Shown here one piece after another: positions 21,107-32,227 of a DNA stretch of 64,000 nt. Source of the DNA: Idiomarina seosinensis (lineage in GTDB: Bacteria > Pseudomonadota > Gammaproteobacteria > Enterobacterales > Alteromonadaceae); contig NZ_PIQF01000001.1 in assembly GCF_003987275.1 (NCBI RefSeq), positions 1,178,001 through 1,242,000 on the forward strand. The letters are read 5' to 3'. A program made the translations under genes and the position numbers. The notes under the pieces are model-generated. The model was given only the letters and a program-made list of their open reading frames with translations, was not told the origin of the DNA and made no database searches. The first letter of the stretch is position 1, and every line of letters starts with the position of its first letter.

Positions 21107-21955
21107 ATGCAAAGTATTGAATTAACGGAAAACCAACGTTACCTTCACTGCGTTCGTTTTGAACCCAACGAAACAGCCCGGGCAACCATAGTGATTGCCG
21201 CCGCTTTGGGCGTAAAACAACGGTTTTACCAACCTATTGCTAAATGGCTTAGTGAACAAGGTTATCGAGTTTTCACCTTTGATTACTACGGCATCGGTCA
21301 GTCACAAGATAAGCCACTTAAGCAAATAGACAGCAGCATCATCGACTGGGCCGAAAAAGACATTAGTACTGTCCTCCAGCACGCACAAAGCTGCCAACAA
21401 GATGAGCCTCTTATCTGGTTAGCTCATAGCCTCGGTGGGCAAATTGTGGCGCTCGCGGAAAACGCAACGGCTATTGATAAGATGGTCACTGTTGCAAGCG
21501 GTACCGGTTATTGGCGTAATGCCAGTAAGCAGGTGCAACGAACCTCCTGGCTCTTGTGGTATTTTGCCGTGCCTTTGGCGACTCCTATTGCCGGTTACTT
21601 CCCGGGCAAGCGATTAAATATGGTTGGTGATATGCCGGCTAAAGCAATGCGTCAATGGAGCCAATGGTGCCGTAGTAAAGATTATTTATTTGATCACCTA
21701 AGCGCGGAACAGCAGGCCAAATATCAACGATTTAGAGCTCCTATTAGAGCTTTTAATATCACCGATGATGAGCTATTAAAGCGCGAGAACATTCAAAACT
21801 TACTCGCTCATTATCCTAATGCCCCACACCAGCTTAATGATTTAGCGGCAGATATGACCGACAGTAACCGCATCGGTCACTTCAATTTCTTTCGCAGTCA
21901 ATTTAAGCATAGCTTATGGCAAAAGCATTTGCTTGAGGCCCTGCAAATCGATTAG
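21107..21955 (+). CDS. Predicted alpha/beta hydrolase (COG4757-like)
   Basis: The 282-residue protein has an alpha/beta-hydrolase fold: an IAAALGVKQRFYQPIAKWL oxyanion region, the FDYYGIGQSQ strand, and nucleophile S108 in WLAHSLGGQI. The C-terminal IGHFNFFR provides a likely catalytic His and is typical of the COG4757 group of uncharacterised hydrolases. No signal peptide; cytosolic. It starts 6 bp after yciI and probably shares its transcript. Substrate unknown. Confidence 0.85.
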   Translation: MQSIELTENQRYLHCVRFEPNETARATIVIAAALGVKQRFYQPIAKWLSEQGYRVFTFDYYGIGQSQDKPLKQIDSSIIDWAEKDISTVLQHAQSCQQDEPLIWLAHSLGGQIVALAENATAIDKMVTVASGTGYWRNASKQVQRTSWLLWYFAVPLATPIAGYFPGKRLNMVGDMPAKAMRQWSQWCRSKDYLFDHLSAEQQAKYQRFRAPIRAFNITDDELLKRENIQNLLAHYPNAPHQLNDLAADMTDSNRIGHFNFFRSQFKHSLWQKHLLEALQID

Positions 21956-21993
21956 ATTCATCATTACTCCTCTTATTCGCAAGGCTTGATCTC

Positions 21994-23262
21994 ATGGACT
22001 ACCAAATGGAATTGGCATTATCACTTTTAGCAGCCCTGACTATTGGCTTGATGATTGGTATAGAGCGAGGCTGGAGCGGTCGCGAAAGTGATGACGGCGA
22101 ACGGGTCGCCGGAGTCAGAACCTTTAGTTTGATAGGTCTGTCCGGTGGTACCTTTGCAATACTGGGACAACAGTTTGGCCAGGCAGTTGTCATTACCGGC
22201 TTTATCGTCACCACCGCGCTTATCGGGGTTTCCTATGTGGGTCATTCGCGCCTGTCCCAAGATTCAGGAATTACCACTGAATTTTCTATGCTACTAACCT
22301 TCAGCCTGGCTGTTTGGGCTGCTTCCGGAGATCCCTTACCCGCATTAAGCGTCGCCGCTGTAGTGGTCGCCTTGTTAGGTCATAAGCAACGACTGCATAG
22401 CCTACTTAAAAAGATTTCACCGCAGACCTTCTACTCGGCTATTACACTACTGCTTATTTCAGTCGTCATTTTGCCACTATTACCTGATAAAGGTTACGGT
22501 CCCTGGCAAGCACTCAATCCTTACTGGACGTGGTGGATGGTGGTACTAATTTCAGGGCTGTCCTTTATTGGTTATTTGTTTACTCAATTGCTCGGACAAA
22601 AACGTGGCACCTTAATTACCGCCATTGCTGGTGGCCTGGCGTCTTCGACAGCAGTTACTATTACCATGGCCCGGTTTGCCAAAAAACAGCCCGCAACTAC
22701 CTTATACGCGGCGGCTATGCTACTGGCTTCCAGCATTATGTTCCCCCGCGTGTTGGTCGAAGTATTCATTGTCAATCGCGGCCTATTAGAATTAGTGTGG
22801 CTGCCTGTTTGCCTAATGCTACTGGGGATGATTATCGTGTTGCTACTGTTACATAGGGAGCAATATAAAAATGGTCAACACACAGCGAATCAACTGGAAC
22901 TAACTAATCCTCTGCAATTAGCTACCGCTTTAAAATTCGGCCTTTTTTTAGCACTTATTTTGTTACTGTCCGAAGCGATGAAAGACTGGTTTGGTGATAC
23001 CGGTGTTTATGCATTAGCTATTATTTCCGGTTTAATGGACGTAGATGCAATAACTTTATCGTTGGCTAAATCAGCCCAGGGTGACTTAGCAAGTACGGTG
23101 GCAGCGCTAGGAATTGTGCTGGCTTGTGCCAGTAACACTCTACTAAAGGGTTTGCTGTTTGCAGGAATTGCGGGGGTTAAAACGAACATGCGTTATGCCT
23201 TTTATATGTTACTAGGAATAGCTCCCGGATTATTTTACGCGGTGATCCAACTCTTTGCTTAA
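21994..23262 (+). CDS. MgtC/SapB N-terminal and DUF4010 membrane protein
   Basis: The 422-residue, strongly hydrophobic product has about a dozen membrane spans. The first 140 residues match MgtC/SapB (ALTIGLMIGIERGWSGRESD, RVAGVRTFSLIGLSGG), and the rest is the DUF4010 half (GGLASSTAVTITMARFAKK, ISGLMDVDAITLSLAKSAQG). Function is not established for this two-part family; a transport or ion-homeostasis role is inferred only. It is the last gene before a strong terminator. Confidence 0.87.
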   Translation: MDYQMELALSLLAALTIGLMIGIERGWSGRESDDGERVAGVRTFSLIGLSGGTFAILGQQFGQAVVITGFIVTTALIGVSYVGHSRLSQDSGITTEFSMLLTFSLAVWAASGDPLPALSVAAVVVALLGHKQRLHSLLKKISPQTFYSAITLLLISVVILPLLPDKGYGPWQALNPYWTWWMVVLISGLSFIGYLFTQLLGQKRGTLITAIAGGLASSTAVTITMARFAKKQPATTLYAAAMLLASSIMFPRVLVEVFIVNRGLLELVWLPVCLMLLGMIIVLLLLHREQYKNGQHTANQLELTNPLQLATALKFGLFLALILLLSEAMKDWFGDTGVYALAIISGLMDVDAITLSLAKSAQGDLASTVAALGIVLACASNTLLKGLLFAGIAGVKTNMRYAFYMLLGIAPGLFYAVIQLFA

Positions 23263-23360
23263 AAAGTATTCAATAAGTGACTGGGTTGTCGTTTTTCTGT
23301 AATAAACGACAGGCATTATATTGCCTGAACGGACAATCCACTCCCTGGATTAGACCTATT

Positions 23361-23390
23361 GCCCCTCACCAATGTGAGGGGCTTTTTTTT
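23361..23390 (+). terminator. Intrinsic terminator after the MgtC/DUF4010 gene
   Basis: GCCCCTCAC (23361-23369) pairs with GTGAGGGGC (23374-23382) around CAAT and is followed by eight T (23383-23390). It ends the plus-strand trp-yci run just before the convergent katG stop. Confidence 0.92.
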
Positions 23391-23400
23391 GCTAGAACGA

Positions 23401-25689
<2,289 letters not shown>

Positions 25690-25830
25690 TTACAAGTGCC
25701 CTGTTACTATAGAACATGCCCGGTTTTTTGGGGGCTGAGAATCAATTAGAAAAACAGATTGACTTAATCGGAGTCTTTTGATGCATAAAAAATGCATTTA
25801 AAACAAACTGTTAATCTGACGATATAGTTA

Positions 25831-25844
25831 CTATATTGATATAG
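25831..25844. promoter_or_regulatory. Palindrome in the katG/aer divergent region
   Basis: CTATAT-TG-ATATAG, a perfect 6-bp inverted repeat, 24 bp before the receptor gene ATG and 166 bp from katG. ATAG/CTAT elements recall OxyR half-sites, but the spacing does not fit the four-element OxyR consensus. It may simply be the receptor gene's -10 region. Confidence 0.35.
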
Positions 25845-25867
25845 GTCATTTTCCGTCAGAGGTTTGG

Positions 25868-27439
25868 ATGCGAAATAATCAGCCGGTCACGCAACAAGAG
25901 TATCGTTTTTCTGAACAGCAACGACTGATCTCATCAACCGACAAATCGGGAAAGATAGAGTATTTTAACGACGCCTTTCTGGAAGTTAGTGGATTTTCTA
26001 GGGATGAACTGTTAGGTGCGCCGCACAATATTGTACGTCACCCCGATATGCCACCGGCGGTTTACCAGAATATGTGGAAGACCATCAGTCAGGGTCATCC
26101 ATGGATGGGGCTGGTTAAAAATCGTCGTAAAGACGGTGACCATTACTGGGTCAGCGCCTACGTCACTCCGATTTTTGAAAGTGACACTATTGTCGGATAC
26201 GAGTCGGTTCGGGTGGTTCCGGAAGAGCAGCAAAAGCAACGCGCAGAAAAAGTCTATCGCCGCATTCGTGACGGTAAAACTCCATTTTCTGTGACACAAC
26301 TCGCTCACTACTACAGCAAAAAGCTACTCCCGATTTGGTTACCGGCATTAGTTGCTGCCATCATTAGTTTATTGTTAATCGGCTGGCCCACTAGCGCCAT
26401 AATAGTCGCTGTCGGTGTTGTCACCTGTAGCTGGAATTGCTGGCAGCAGGAGCGAGAGTTTAAAGAGCTGATGCAGTTACGTCCCGATGCATTCACTAAT
26501 CGATTAGTGGCCTACACCTACTCTAAAGATGGGGGCAGCAAGGCACAGTTAGAAATGATGATTCGCAGCGAAGCCGCTCGCGCCCGAACAGCAATCACCC
26601 GGGTCGAAGACTCGGTTGCCAGTCTTGGCGCGATTGTCCATGCCACGCGTGAGCAAGCCAACTCTAGTAGTGCTCTGATCGAAGAACAAAACTCAGCGAC
26701 GCAAGATGTTGCCTCGGCGATTAACGAAATGTCGACCTCGATCCAGGAGGTATCTGACAGTGTCGAGAGTAACGCGGAGAAATCGGACTTAGCCACAAAC
26801 AATGTAAATACTGGTGCTCAGGTTGCCGGCGAGGCATTACAGGCGATTAACCAGTTAAGCGAATCGGTAGCAGCCATTGCTGCCACCGTAGACGAACTAT
26901 CAACCTCAACCGACGAAATCGGTAAGGCTGCCGACCTCATTACCGCTATCGCCGAACAAACCAATTTGCTGGCACTTAACGCTGCAATTGAAGCTGCGCG
27001 GGCCGGTGAACATGGCCGCGGTTTTAGTGTCGTCGCTGACGAGGTTCGCACTTTAGCAACCCGCACTCGCGATTCCACTGAAAGTATTCATCGTATCGTC
27101 GAGAACTTAGTGAATAAAGCTCAGAATGCTGTACATGTGTCTCAGCAAGGTGAGGAGGCTGCGAAGGTCGGTGTCACTATGGTTGGCAAGACAGAACATG
27201 CACTGGAAGAAATACGTGCTGCTGTCCAGTCGATTAACGATATGACGGTTCAAATGTCCTCAGCCGTAGAGCAGCAAAGTAATGTCGCTGAGCATATTAA
27301 TGAGCAGGTAACAAGTATTGCTGATGGTTCTAAAGTGGCCGCAGAAAACGCACAGGAAACAATGCAAGCCAGTGAGCGTTTGCAAAACACCACTGACGAG
27401 CTTTACAAATTAATCCAACGTTTTAGCAGCAAACACTAG
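25868..27439 (+). CDS. Aer-like PAS-domain methyl-accepting chemotaxis protein
   Basis: The 523-residue product resembles the aerotaxis receptor Aer. Residues 10-125 are a PAS domain ([60 protein letters not shown]), which binds FAD in Aer. Two short membrane segments lie at about 155-195 ([20 protein letters not shown]). The signalling hairpin tip is [20 protein letters not shown] near 370, the CheA/CheW-binding motif. No periplasmic ligand domain exists. AGAGG lies six bases before the ATG. Redox or oxygen sensing next to an exported catalase-peroxidase fits, but a shared role is inferred. Confidence 0.92.
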   Translation: MRNNQPVTQQEYRFSEQQRLISSTDKSGKIEYFNDAFLEVSGFSRDELLGAPHNIVRHPDMPPAVYQNMWKTISQGHPWMGLVKNRRKDGDHYWVSAYVTPIFESDTIVGYESVRVVPEEQQKQRAEKVYRRIRDGKTPFSVTQLAHYYSKKLLPIWLPALVAAIISLLLIGWPTSAIIVAVGVVTCSWNCWQQEREFKELMQLRPDAFTNRLVAYTYSKDGGSKAQLEMMIRSEAARARTAITRVEDSVASLGAIVHATREQANSSSALIEEQNSATQDVASAINEMSTSIQEVSDSVESNAEKSDLATNNVNTGAQVAGEALQAINQLSESVAAIAATVDELSTSTDEIGKAADLITAIAEQTNLLALNAAIEAARAGEHGRGFSVVADEVRTLATRTRDSTESIHRIVENLVNKAQNAVHVSQQGEEAAKVGVTMVGKTEHALEEIRAAVQSINDMTVQMSSAVEQQSNVAEHINEQVTSIADGSKVAAENAQETMQASERLQNTTDELYKLIQRFSSKH

Positions 27440-27447
27440 CAAGACTA

Positions 27448-27466
27448 GCCGGGCTTATGCCCGGCC
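27448..27466. terminator. Hairpin between convergent aer-like and arsJ genes
   Basis: GCCGGGC-TTAT-GCCCGGC at the shared 3' end, overlapping the arsJ stop codon. No T-run on either side, so termination strength is doubtful. Confidence 0.45.
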
Positions 27467-28663
27467 ACTCCTTGCTGGTAAACGATTAATAGCAACCGTC
27501 GAGGCCAACACCAGTGCGCAGGAGATCAGCAAGCAGGCAGCCAGTCCATACTGCTGATAGATCCAACCTGACAGTATGGTTCCCAACAAACGCCCTGCTG
27601 CATTCGCCATGTAATAAAAACCAACGTCCAGGGATACGCCATCGGCGCGTGAATAGGACACAATAAGATAACTGTGTAATGAAGAGTTAATCGCAAACAG
27701 TACCCCAAACACGCCCAGCCCAAGCATAATACTCGCCGCAACCGGCAATTGCTGCCATAGCGATATAGCCAGAATTAATGGGCTCAGTGTTAATAATGCT
27801 CCCCAAATAACAGCCTGCCGATTCGGTGCTATTTTCTGACTGCGGGTAAAACGCGGAGCCACGCTTTGTACCACGCCGTAACCAATAACCCAAAGCGCGA
27901 GAAAACTACCAACCTGCCAGTGATTCCAGTCGAGCTGACTGGCCAAAAATACCGGTAATGCCACTACAAACCATACGTCGCGCGCTCCAAATAACAAAAA
28001 CCGGGCAACCGACAGGATATTGATTGGCCGACTCTTTGACAGAATTTCCTTAAACTTTGGTTTGAACTTAGCTTTGCCCGACTCCTTACCCAGAAATATC
28101 AGGCTAGCTATCCACACCAATGTCAGCATCACTGACATCGCCAATACGGCTCCCTGAAAACCAATCAGCGTTAGCAGCAAACCGCCGAGGAAAAAGCCAA
28201 CGCCTTTCAGGGTGTTTTTAGAGCCAGTTAGAATAGCCACCCATTTATAAAGCTGACTTTGTTGCTCGTCGGGTACCAGCAGTTTAATCGTGCTTTTTGC
28301 ACTCATTTTGTTTAAGTCTTTGGCGATACCGGACAGCGCCTGCGCTGCCATCACCCAAAGTACCGTCAACATTGACGCCGGCACCAGTAACATTGCCAGT
28401 GCTACTATTTGTATTCCCAAACCAATATTCATGGTTCGGTTAAGGCCCCAACGTGCGCCTAACCAGCCGCCGAATAAGTTGGTCACCACGCCAAAAAATT
28501 CGTAAAACAAGAACAACATGGCAACTTCCAGCGCGCTATAGCCAAGCTGGTGAAAATGCAGCACCACCAGCATCCTCAGCGCGCCGTCTGTTAAGGTAAA
28601 AGCCCAATAGTTACCAGTAACCAGCAGGTACTGACGAATAGCGGGTGATAACTGCGCCAGCAT
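27455..28663 (-). CDS. arsJ: Organoarsenical efflux MFS permease ArsJ
   Basis: The 402-residue product is a 12-span major facilitator, with LHFHQLGYSALEVAMLFLFY near residue 36, a charged central loop (KESGKAKFKPKFKEI) and a GVSLDVGFYYMANAAGR segment. ArsJ exports 1-arseno-3-phosphoglycerate made by the neighbouring glyceraldehyde-3-phosphate dehydrogenase; the two genes overlap by one base (TAATG), and this pairing is the main evidence for the name. Inner membrane. Without the partner it would only be called an MFS transporter. Confidence 0.9.
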   Translation of the reverse strand: MLAQLSPAIRQYLLVTGNYWAFTLTDGALRMLVVLHFHQLGYSALEVAMLFLFYEFFGVVTNLFGGWLGARWGLNRTMNIGLGIQIVALAMLLVPASMLTVLWVMAAQALSGIAKDLNKMSAKSTIKLLVPDEQQSQLYKWVAILTGSKNTLKGVGFFLGGLLLTLIGFQGAVLAMSVMLTLVWIASLIFLGKESGKAKFKPKFKEILSKSRPINILSVARFLLFGARDVWFVVALPVFLASQLDWNHWQVGSFLALWVIGYGVVQSVAPRFTRSQKIAPNRQAVIWGALLTLSPLILAISLWQQLPVAASIMLGLGVFGVLFAINSSLHSYLIVSYSRADGVSLDVGFYYMANAAGRLLGTILSGWIYQQYGLAACLLISCALVLASTVAINRLPARSGRA

Positions 28664-29658
28664 TAACCCACCTTCTCGACCAATTCAACGGCCCGGTTGG
28701 CATAGCCCCACTCATTGTCATACCAGGCATAAATTTTAACGTGAGTGCCGTTAATAACCTTAGTCGATAACGCGTCGACGATACTCGAACGGGGATCCGT
28801 TTTATAATCGATAGAGACTAATGGTCGCTCTTCATAACCTAAAATGCCGTTAAGCTCATTAGCCGCAGCCTGCTCCATCCAACCGTTAACTTCCTCCACC
28901 GATGTCGGTTTTTCAACTTCAAATACACAATCAGTTAATGAAGCGTTAGCTAACGGCACACGCACGGCGTGACCATCAATTTTGTCTTTTAATTCTGGAA
29001 AGATTTCGACGATTGCCGTGGCCGAACCCGTTGAGGTTGGAATCAGGTTCATGCCACAAGCTCTGGCACGACGTAAATCTTTGTGCGGCGCATCCAAAAT
29101 GCTTTGCGTATTAGTCAGGTCATGGATAGTGGTAATTGATGCATGCTTAATGCCAATCTTTTCCTGCAATACTTTAACAACCGGTGCCAGACAGTTTGTG
29201 GTGCAAGAGGCAGCCGTTACAATTTGATGCTGTTCAGGATCATACAAGTGGTCGTTAACGCCCATAACAATGTTCAACGCTCCGGTTTCTTTTACTGGCG
29301 CCGAAACCACCACTCGTTTAACACCCTGCTTCAGGTAGTCATTCAACACATCCACTGTTTTCATCTTACCCGAAGCTTCTAACACAACGTCGCAGCCGCT
29401 CCAGTCATTTTCAGCAATAGTTTTAGCTTGGCTGAACTCAATGACCTCATCGCCAATAGTCAGTTGCTTTTCTTTACCAGTCGCTTCGTAGCCCCAGCGA
29501 CCATGGACAGAATCAAAATTAAGCAGATGCGCAAAGGTTGCAGCATCGGCACCAGGGTCATTAACCTTTACAATTTGCAGCTCTGGATTTTCCCACGCAA
29601 TGCGCAGCGCTAAACGGCCAATACGGCCTAATCCGTTAATACCGACTTTTATCGTCAT
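28663..29658 (-). CDS. Glyceraldehyde-3-phosphate dehydrogenase of the ars operon
   Basis: The 331-residue enzyme is a complete [25 protein letters not shown]-binding start, catalytic C152 in [12 protein letters not shown], and the C-terminal [16 protein letters not shown]. In ars operons this enzyme uses arsenate in place of phosphate to make unstable 1-arseno-3-phosphoglycerate, which ArsJ exports. The start at 29658 has GGGGAA just upstream and gives the family N-terminus; the longer frame reads back into acr3. It follows acr3 by 10 bp and runs into arsJ. It is probably not the glycolytic copy, inferred from context alone. Confidence 0.93.
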   Translation of the reverse strand: MTIKVGINGLGRIGRLALRIAWENPELQIVKVNDPGADAATFAHLLNFDSVHGRWGYEATGKEKQLTIGDEVIEFSQAKTIAENDWSGCDVVLEASGKMKTVDVLNDYLKQGVKRVVVSAPVKETGALNIVMGVNDHLYDPEQHQIVTAASCTTNCLAPVVKVLQEKIGIKHASITTIHDLTNTQSILDAPHKDLRRARACGMNLIPTSTGSATAIVEIFPELKDKIDGHAVRVPLANASLTDCVFEVEKPTSVEEVNGWMEQAAANELNGILGYEERPLVSIDYKTDPRSSIVDALSTKVINGTHVKIYAWYDNEWGYANRAVELVEKVG

Positions 29659-29668
29659 AACTTTCCCC

Positions 29669-30709
29669 TTACTTAGTTTTAAACCAATGCTGTGTGCGAT
29701 TAGCAAACCATACCAGCGACAACATCACTGGTACTTCGACTAGCACCCCGACAACCGTTGCTAATGCGGCCCCGGACTTTAAACCAAATAGCGAAATAGC
29801 GACGGCTACCGCCAGCTCAAAAAAGTTAGAGGTGCCGATGAGACAAGCGGGAGCAGCAATCCGGTAAGGTAGCTTGATCAGCAGCGCAATGATAAAAGTT
29901 ATCGCAAAGATGCCATAAGTCTGCACCAGTAAAGGAGTTGCAATCATGGCTATATCGAGCGGTCGGGTCAGCAGTACTTCTGCCTGAAATCCAAACAATA
30001 GCAATACCGTCATCAGTAAACCCAGGATTGACCAGGGCTTCATGCGCTGATCAAAATTCTGCAACGAGCGGTCGCTGGCCGTAGGATCTTTCCGTGCGTT
30101 ATTAATAATGACTCTGCGCGTCAGCAGTCCGGCAATTAACGGAGCGACCACATATAAGCCGACACTCAGTAGCAACGTTTGCCATGGCACCACAATATCC
30201 GTGACTCCCAGCAACAAAGCCGCTATCGGAGCAAACGCAAAAATCATAATGACGTCGTTCACGGAAACTTGCACCAGAGTGTAGTTGGCATCGCCTTTAG
30301 TCAGCTGGCTCCAGATAAAAACCATTGCTGTGCAGGGTGCAACCCCGAGTAAAATAACCCCTGCTAAATACTCGTTGGCCGTTTCGGGCTGAATAAAATC
30401 GGCAAAAATTCCTTTAAAGAATAGCCAACCAACCAATGCCATGGTAAAGGGTTTTACTAACCAATTAATAATTACCGTTAATACCAATCCCTTTGGTTCT
30501 CTCGCTATTTGGGTGATTGATTCAAAGTTTACCTGTACCATCACCGGGTAGATCATTAACCAAACCAACACCGCAATAATTAAGTTCACTTGAGCAAACT
30601 CAAACGAGGACAACCACTCAAACACCGGTGGGAAGATATTCCCCAGAAGAGTGCCCGCGATAATTGCAACAGCAACCCAAATTGATAAGTAGCGCTCAAA
30701 CACACCCAT
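29669..30709 (-). CDS. acr3: Arsenite efflux transporter Acr3
   Basis: The 346-residue product has about ten membrane spans and the bile/arsenite transporter fold: [20 protein letters not shown] near residue 45, the conserved [20 protein letters not shown] with the key cysteine near 127, and [18 protein letters not shown] near 290. Acr3 exports arsenite using the proton gradient and is unrelated to ArsB. It overlaps the upstream ArsC-ArsR gene by 14 bp and is followed by the GAPDH gene. Confidence 0.95.
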   Translation of the reverse strand: MGVFERYLSIWVAVAIIAGTLLGNIFPPVFEWLSSFEFAQVNLIIAVLVWLMIYPVMVQVNFESITQIAREPKGLVLTVIINWLVKPFTMALVGWLFFKGIFADFIQPETANEYLAGVILLGVAPCTAMVFIWSQLTKGDANYTLVQVSVNDVIMIFAFAPIAALLLGVTDIVVPWQTLLLSVGLYVVAPLIAGLLTRRVIINNARKDPTASDRSLQNFDQRMKPWSILGLLMTVLLLFGFQAEVLLTRPLDIAMIATPLLVQTYGIFAITFIIALLIKLPYRIAAPACLIGTSNFFELAVAVAISLFGLKSGAALATVVGVLVEVPVMLSLVWFANRTQHWFKTK

Positions 30710-31466
30710 TATTGATATCCTTAATTGGTTGCGAGGTTTGTTGAGGATGATACTCTGCAGTCGTAGCTATCACTGCCGCCATCCAGTCGGGTAAAGCCGG
30801 GTTAATTCGGTAATAAACCCAACGTTGATCTTTGCGATCACTCAGCAGCCCATATTCGCGCAACTGCGCCAAGTGCCGCGACACTTTTGGCTGCGACACT
30901 TTTGGCTGCGACTTACCGGTTGCGTCGACAAACTGACAAACACACAACTCACCATGTTTATGCAGCATCAAAATCATTTGCAGACGTAACGGATCTGAGA
31001 GAATTTTGAAAAATTCGTTGGGCGCATCAAACAATTGTGGACGATCACTGCGTTTGCGCAGGATCAATAACAACATTTTTATCCGCTCTGACAATTCGTG
31101 AGCCGTCTTTCGAAATGCATCAGTTTTTTTGCTAGTGACCGGATCGGGAAAGTCCCAGGCGATAAACTGATCGTCGCTACACAGTAACTGACATTCAGTG
31201 CGAGCTCTATCGCACAAACTGATAATGTAGTCGTAAGCCGGCAGATCAATTTCGGTTAAACTTTTAGAGCGCAGTCCATCAGTTGTAACACCAATAGCCG
31301 ACAAGGCCTTTAGAGCTTCCGGTTCCGGCTGGGTTGGTTCAGTCCCGGCACTAGTAACTTCAAAGCTATCATCGGCAAACTGTCGAAAGATAGCTTCAGC
31401 CATTAGCGAACGAGCCGAATTGGCGGTACATAGAAAAAGGATTTTGAATTTTTGCTGAGTTTCCAT
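30696..31466 (-). CDS. ArsC-ArsR fusion: arsenate reductase with C-terminal ArsR repressor
   Basis: The 256-residue product joins two domains. Residues 5-145 are a low-molecular-weight phosphatase-type arsenate reductase: C13 to R19 form the CX5R loop in [17 protein letters not shown], and the acid motif is DFPDPV. Residues 155-256 are an ArsR-type winged helix with the arsenite-binding ELCVC (C175, C177) and [14 protein letters not shown] recognition helix. Just before that helix the five residues QPKVS occur twice (187-191 and 192-196), encoded by an exact 15-bp tandem repeat, while other ArsR proteins have one copy. The start at 31466 follows a palindrome; an in-frame ATG at 31493 inside it is less likely. 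First gene of the ars unit. Confidence 0.9.
   Translation of the reverse strand: METQQKFKILFLCTANSARSLMAEAIFRQFADDSFEVTSAGTEPTQPEPEALKALSAIGVTTDGLRSKSLTEIDLPAYDYIISLCDRARTECQLLCSDDQFIAWDFPDPVTSKKTDAFRKTAHELSERIKMLLLILRKRSDRPQLFDAPNEFFKILSDPLRLQMILMLHKHGELCVCQFVDATGKSQPKVSQPKVSRHLAQLREYGLLSDRKDQRWVYYRINPALPDWMAAVIATTAEYHPQQTSQPIKDINNGCV
30879..30908. repeat. Exact 15-bp tandem duplication inside the ArsR recognition region
   Basis: CGACACTTTTGGCTG occurs at 30879-30893 and again at 30894-30908 with no mismatch. On the minus strand each copy encodes Gln-Pro-Lys-Val-Ser, so the reading frame is kept. Confidence 0.97.
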
Positions 31467-31473
31467 CGAAACA

Positions 31474-31501
31474 CCATATATATGCCTATCCATATATATG
31501 G
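31474..31501. promoter_or_regulatory. Candidate ArsR operator: perfect 11-bp inverted repeat
   Basis: CCATATATATG at 31474-31484 and CATATATATGG at 31491-31501 are perfect inverted repeats with a CCTATC spacer, ending eight bases before the ArsC-ArsR start codon. CATATATATG is itself palindromic, so the site is also two direct repeats 16 bp apart. The position between promoter and first codon of an ArsR-controlled operon makes it the likely operator. Confidence 0.7.
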
Positions 31502-31547
31502 TAATCCGAATATATTATTTAATCAAAGAGTTTAATTCGTCATACGG

Positions 31548-32225
31548 TTAATCACTATCTCCATTTGGAGCATTGCGCTGCGACGGATCACGTTTAAAGT
31601 CTTTTACCAGTTTTCTGGGGTCATACGCCTGGCGCTGCTCTTTCGCTGCCTGACCCCACCAGCAGAGCTGATTTAAAGTACGGCCGAAATACCCCACCCA
31701 ACGCTCAACATCTTTTACATGAGCTGCAAACTTGCCGCTTTCCTCAAAGACTTCCTGAGCTTTGGGCACATGAATCATGGCTGACACAGGCAAACAGCCC
31801 AGTTCACTTAAAAAGGTCCGCATATTAACTGCGGCCCGAGTACCGCCCCACTGTCCGGCAGAGTAGGTAACTATTGCGCTGGGTTTATAAGAGTAAAGTG
31901 ACGCCCCAAAATGATTGAGTAAGTTGGCGAGAGCCGGGCTCATGGAATGATTATACTCCGGGCTGACCATCACATAAGCATCGGCCTGTTCAATTTTCTC
32001 AGCCAACGTTTGAAGTGCTTCCGGAACCTTATTCTGATGGTACGAAAAGTGGGGCTTGAACACTCGATCTAACTCGTAATCCAGGGGATCAATCAACTCA
32101 ACGTCTGCGTCCTCAAATGTTTTTTCAAGATAGTGCACACAAGCTTTAGCCACTCGCTCACCCACCCGAGGGGGTTTTGGTGGAGTGCTGTCTCGCACCG
32201 TTCCTAAAAATACTAAGTATTTCAT
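31548..32225 (-). CDS. NADPH-dependent FMN reductase family protein
   Basis: The 225-residue product is a flavodoxin-fold NAD(P)H:FMN oxidoreductase: MKYLVFLGTVRDS binds the FMN phosphate, YVMVSPEYNHSMSPALANLL near residue 83 is the family motif, and TYSAGQWGGTRAAVNMRTFL follows. It is in the same superfamily as ArsH and ChrR but is not clearly ArsH. It starts 2 bp after the MFS gene, so the two form one transcript, and lies 81 bp upstream of the ArsC-ArsR gene on the same strand. A redox role towards arsenicals, quinones or metals is possible; none is shown. Confidence 0.85.
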   Translation of the reverse strand: MKYLVFLGTVRDSTPPKPPRVGERVAKACVHYLEKTFEDADVELIDPLDYELDRVFKPHFSYHQNKVPEALQTLAEKIEQADAYVMVSPEYNHSMSPALANLLNHFGASLYSYKPSAIVTYSAGQWGGTRAAVNMRTFLSELGCLPVSAMIHVPKAQEVFEESGKFAAHVKDVERWVGYFGRTLNQLCWWGQAAKEQRQAYDPRKLVKDFKRDPSQRNAPNGDSD

Positions 32226-32227
32226 TA

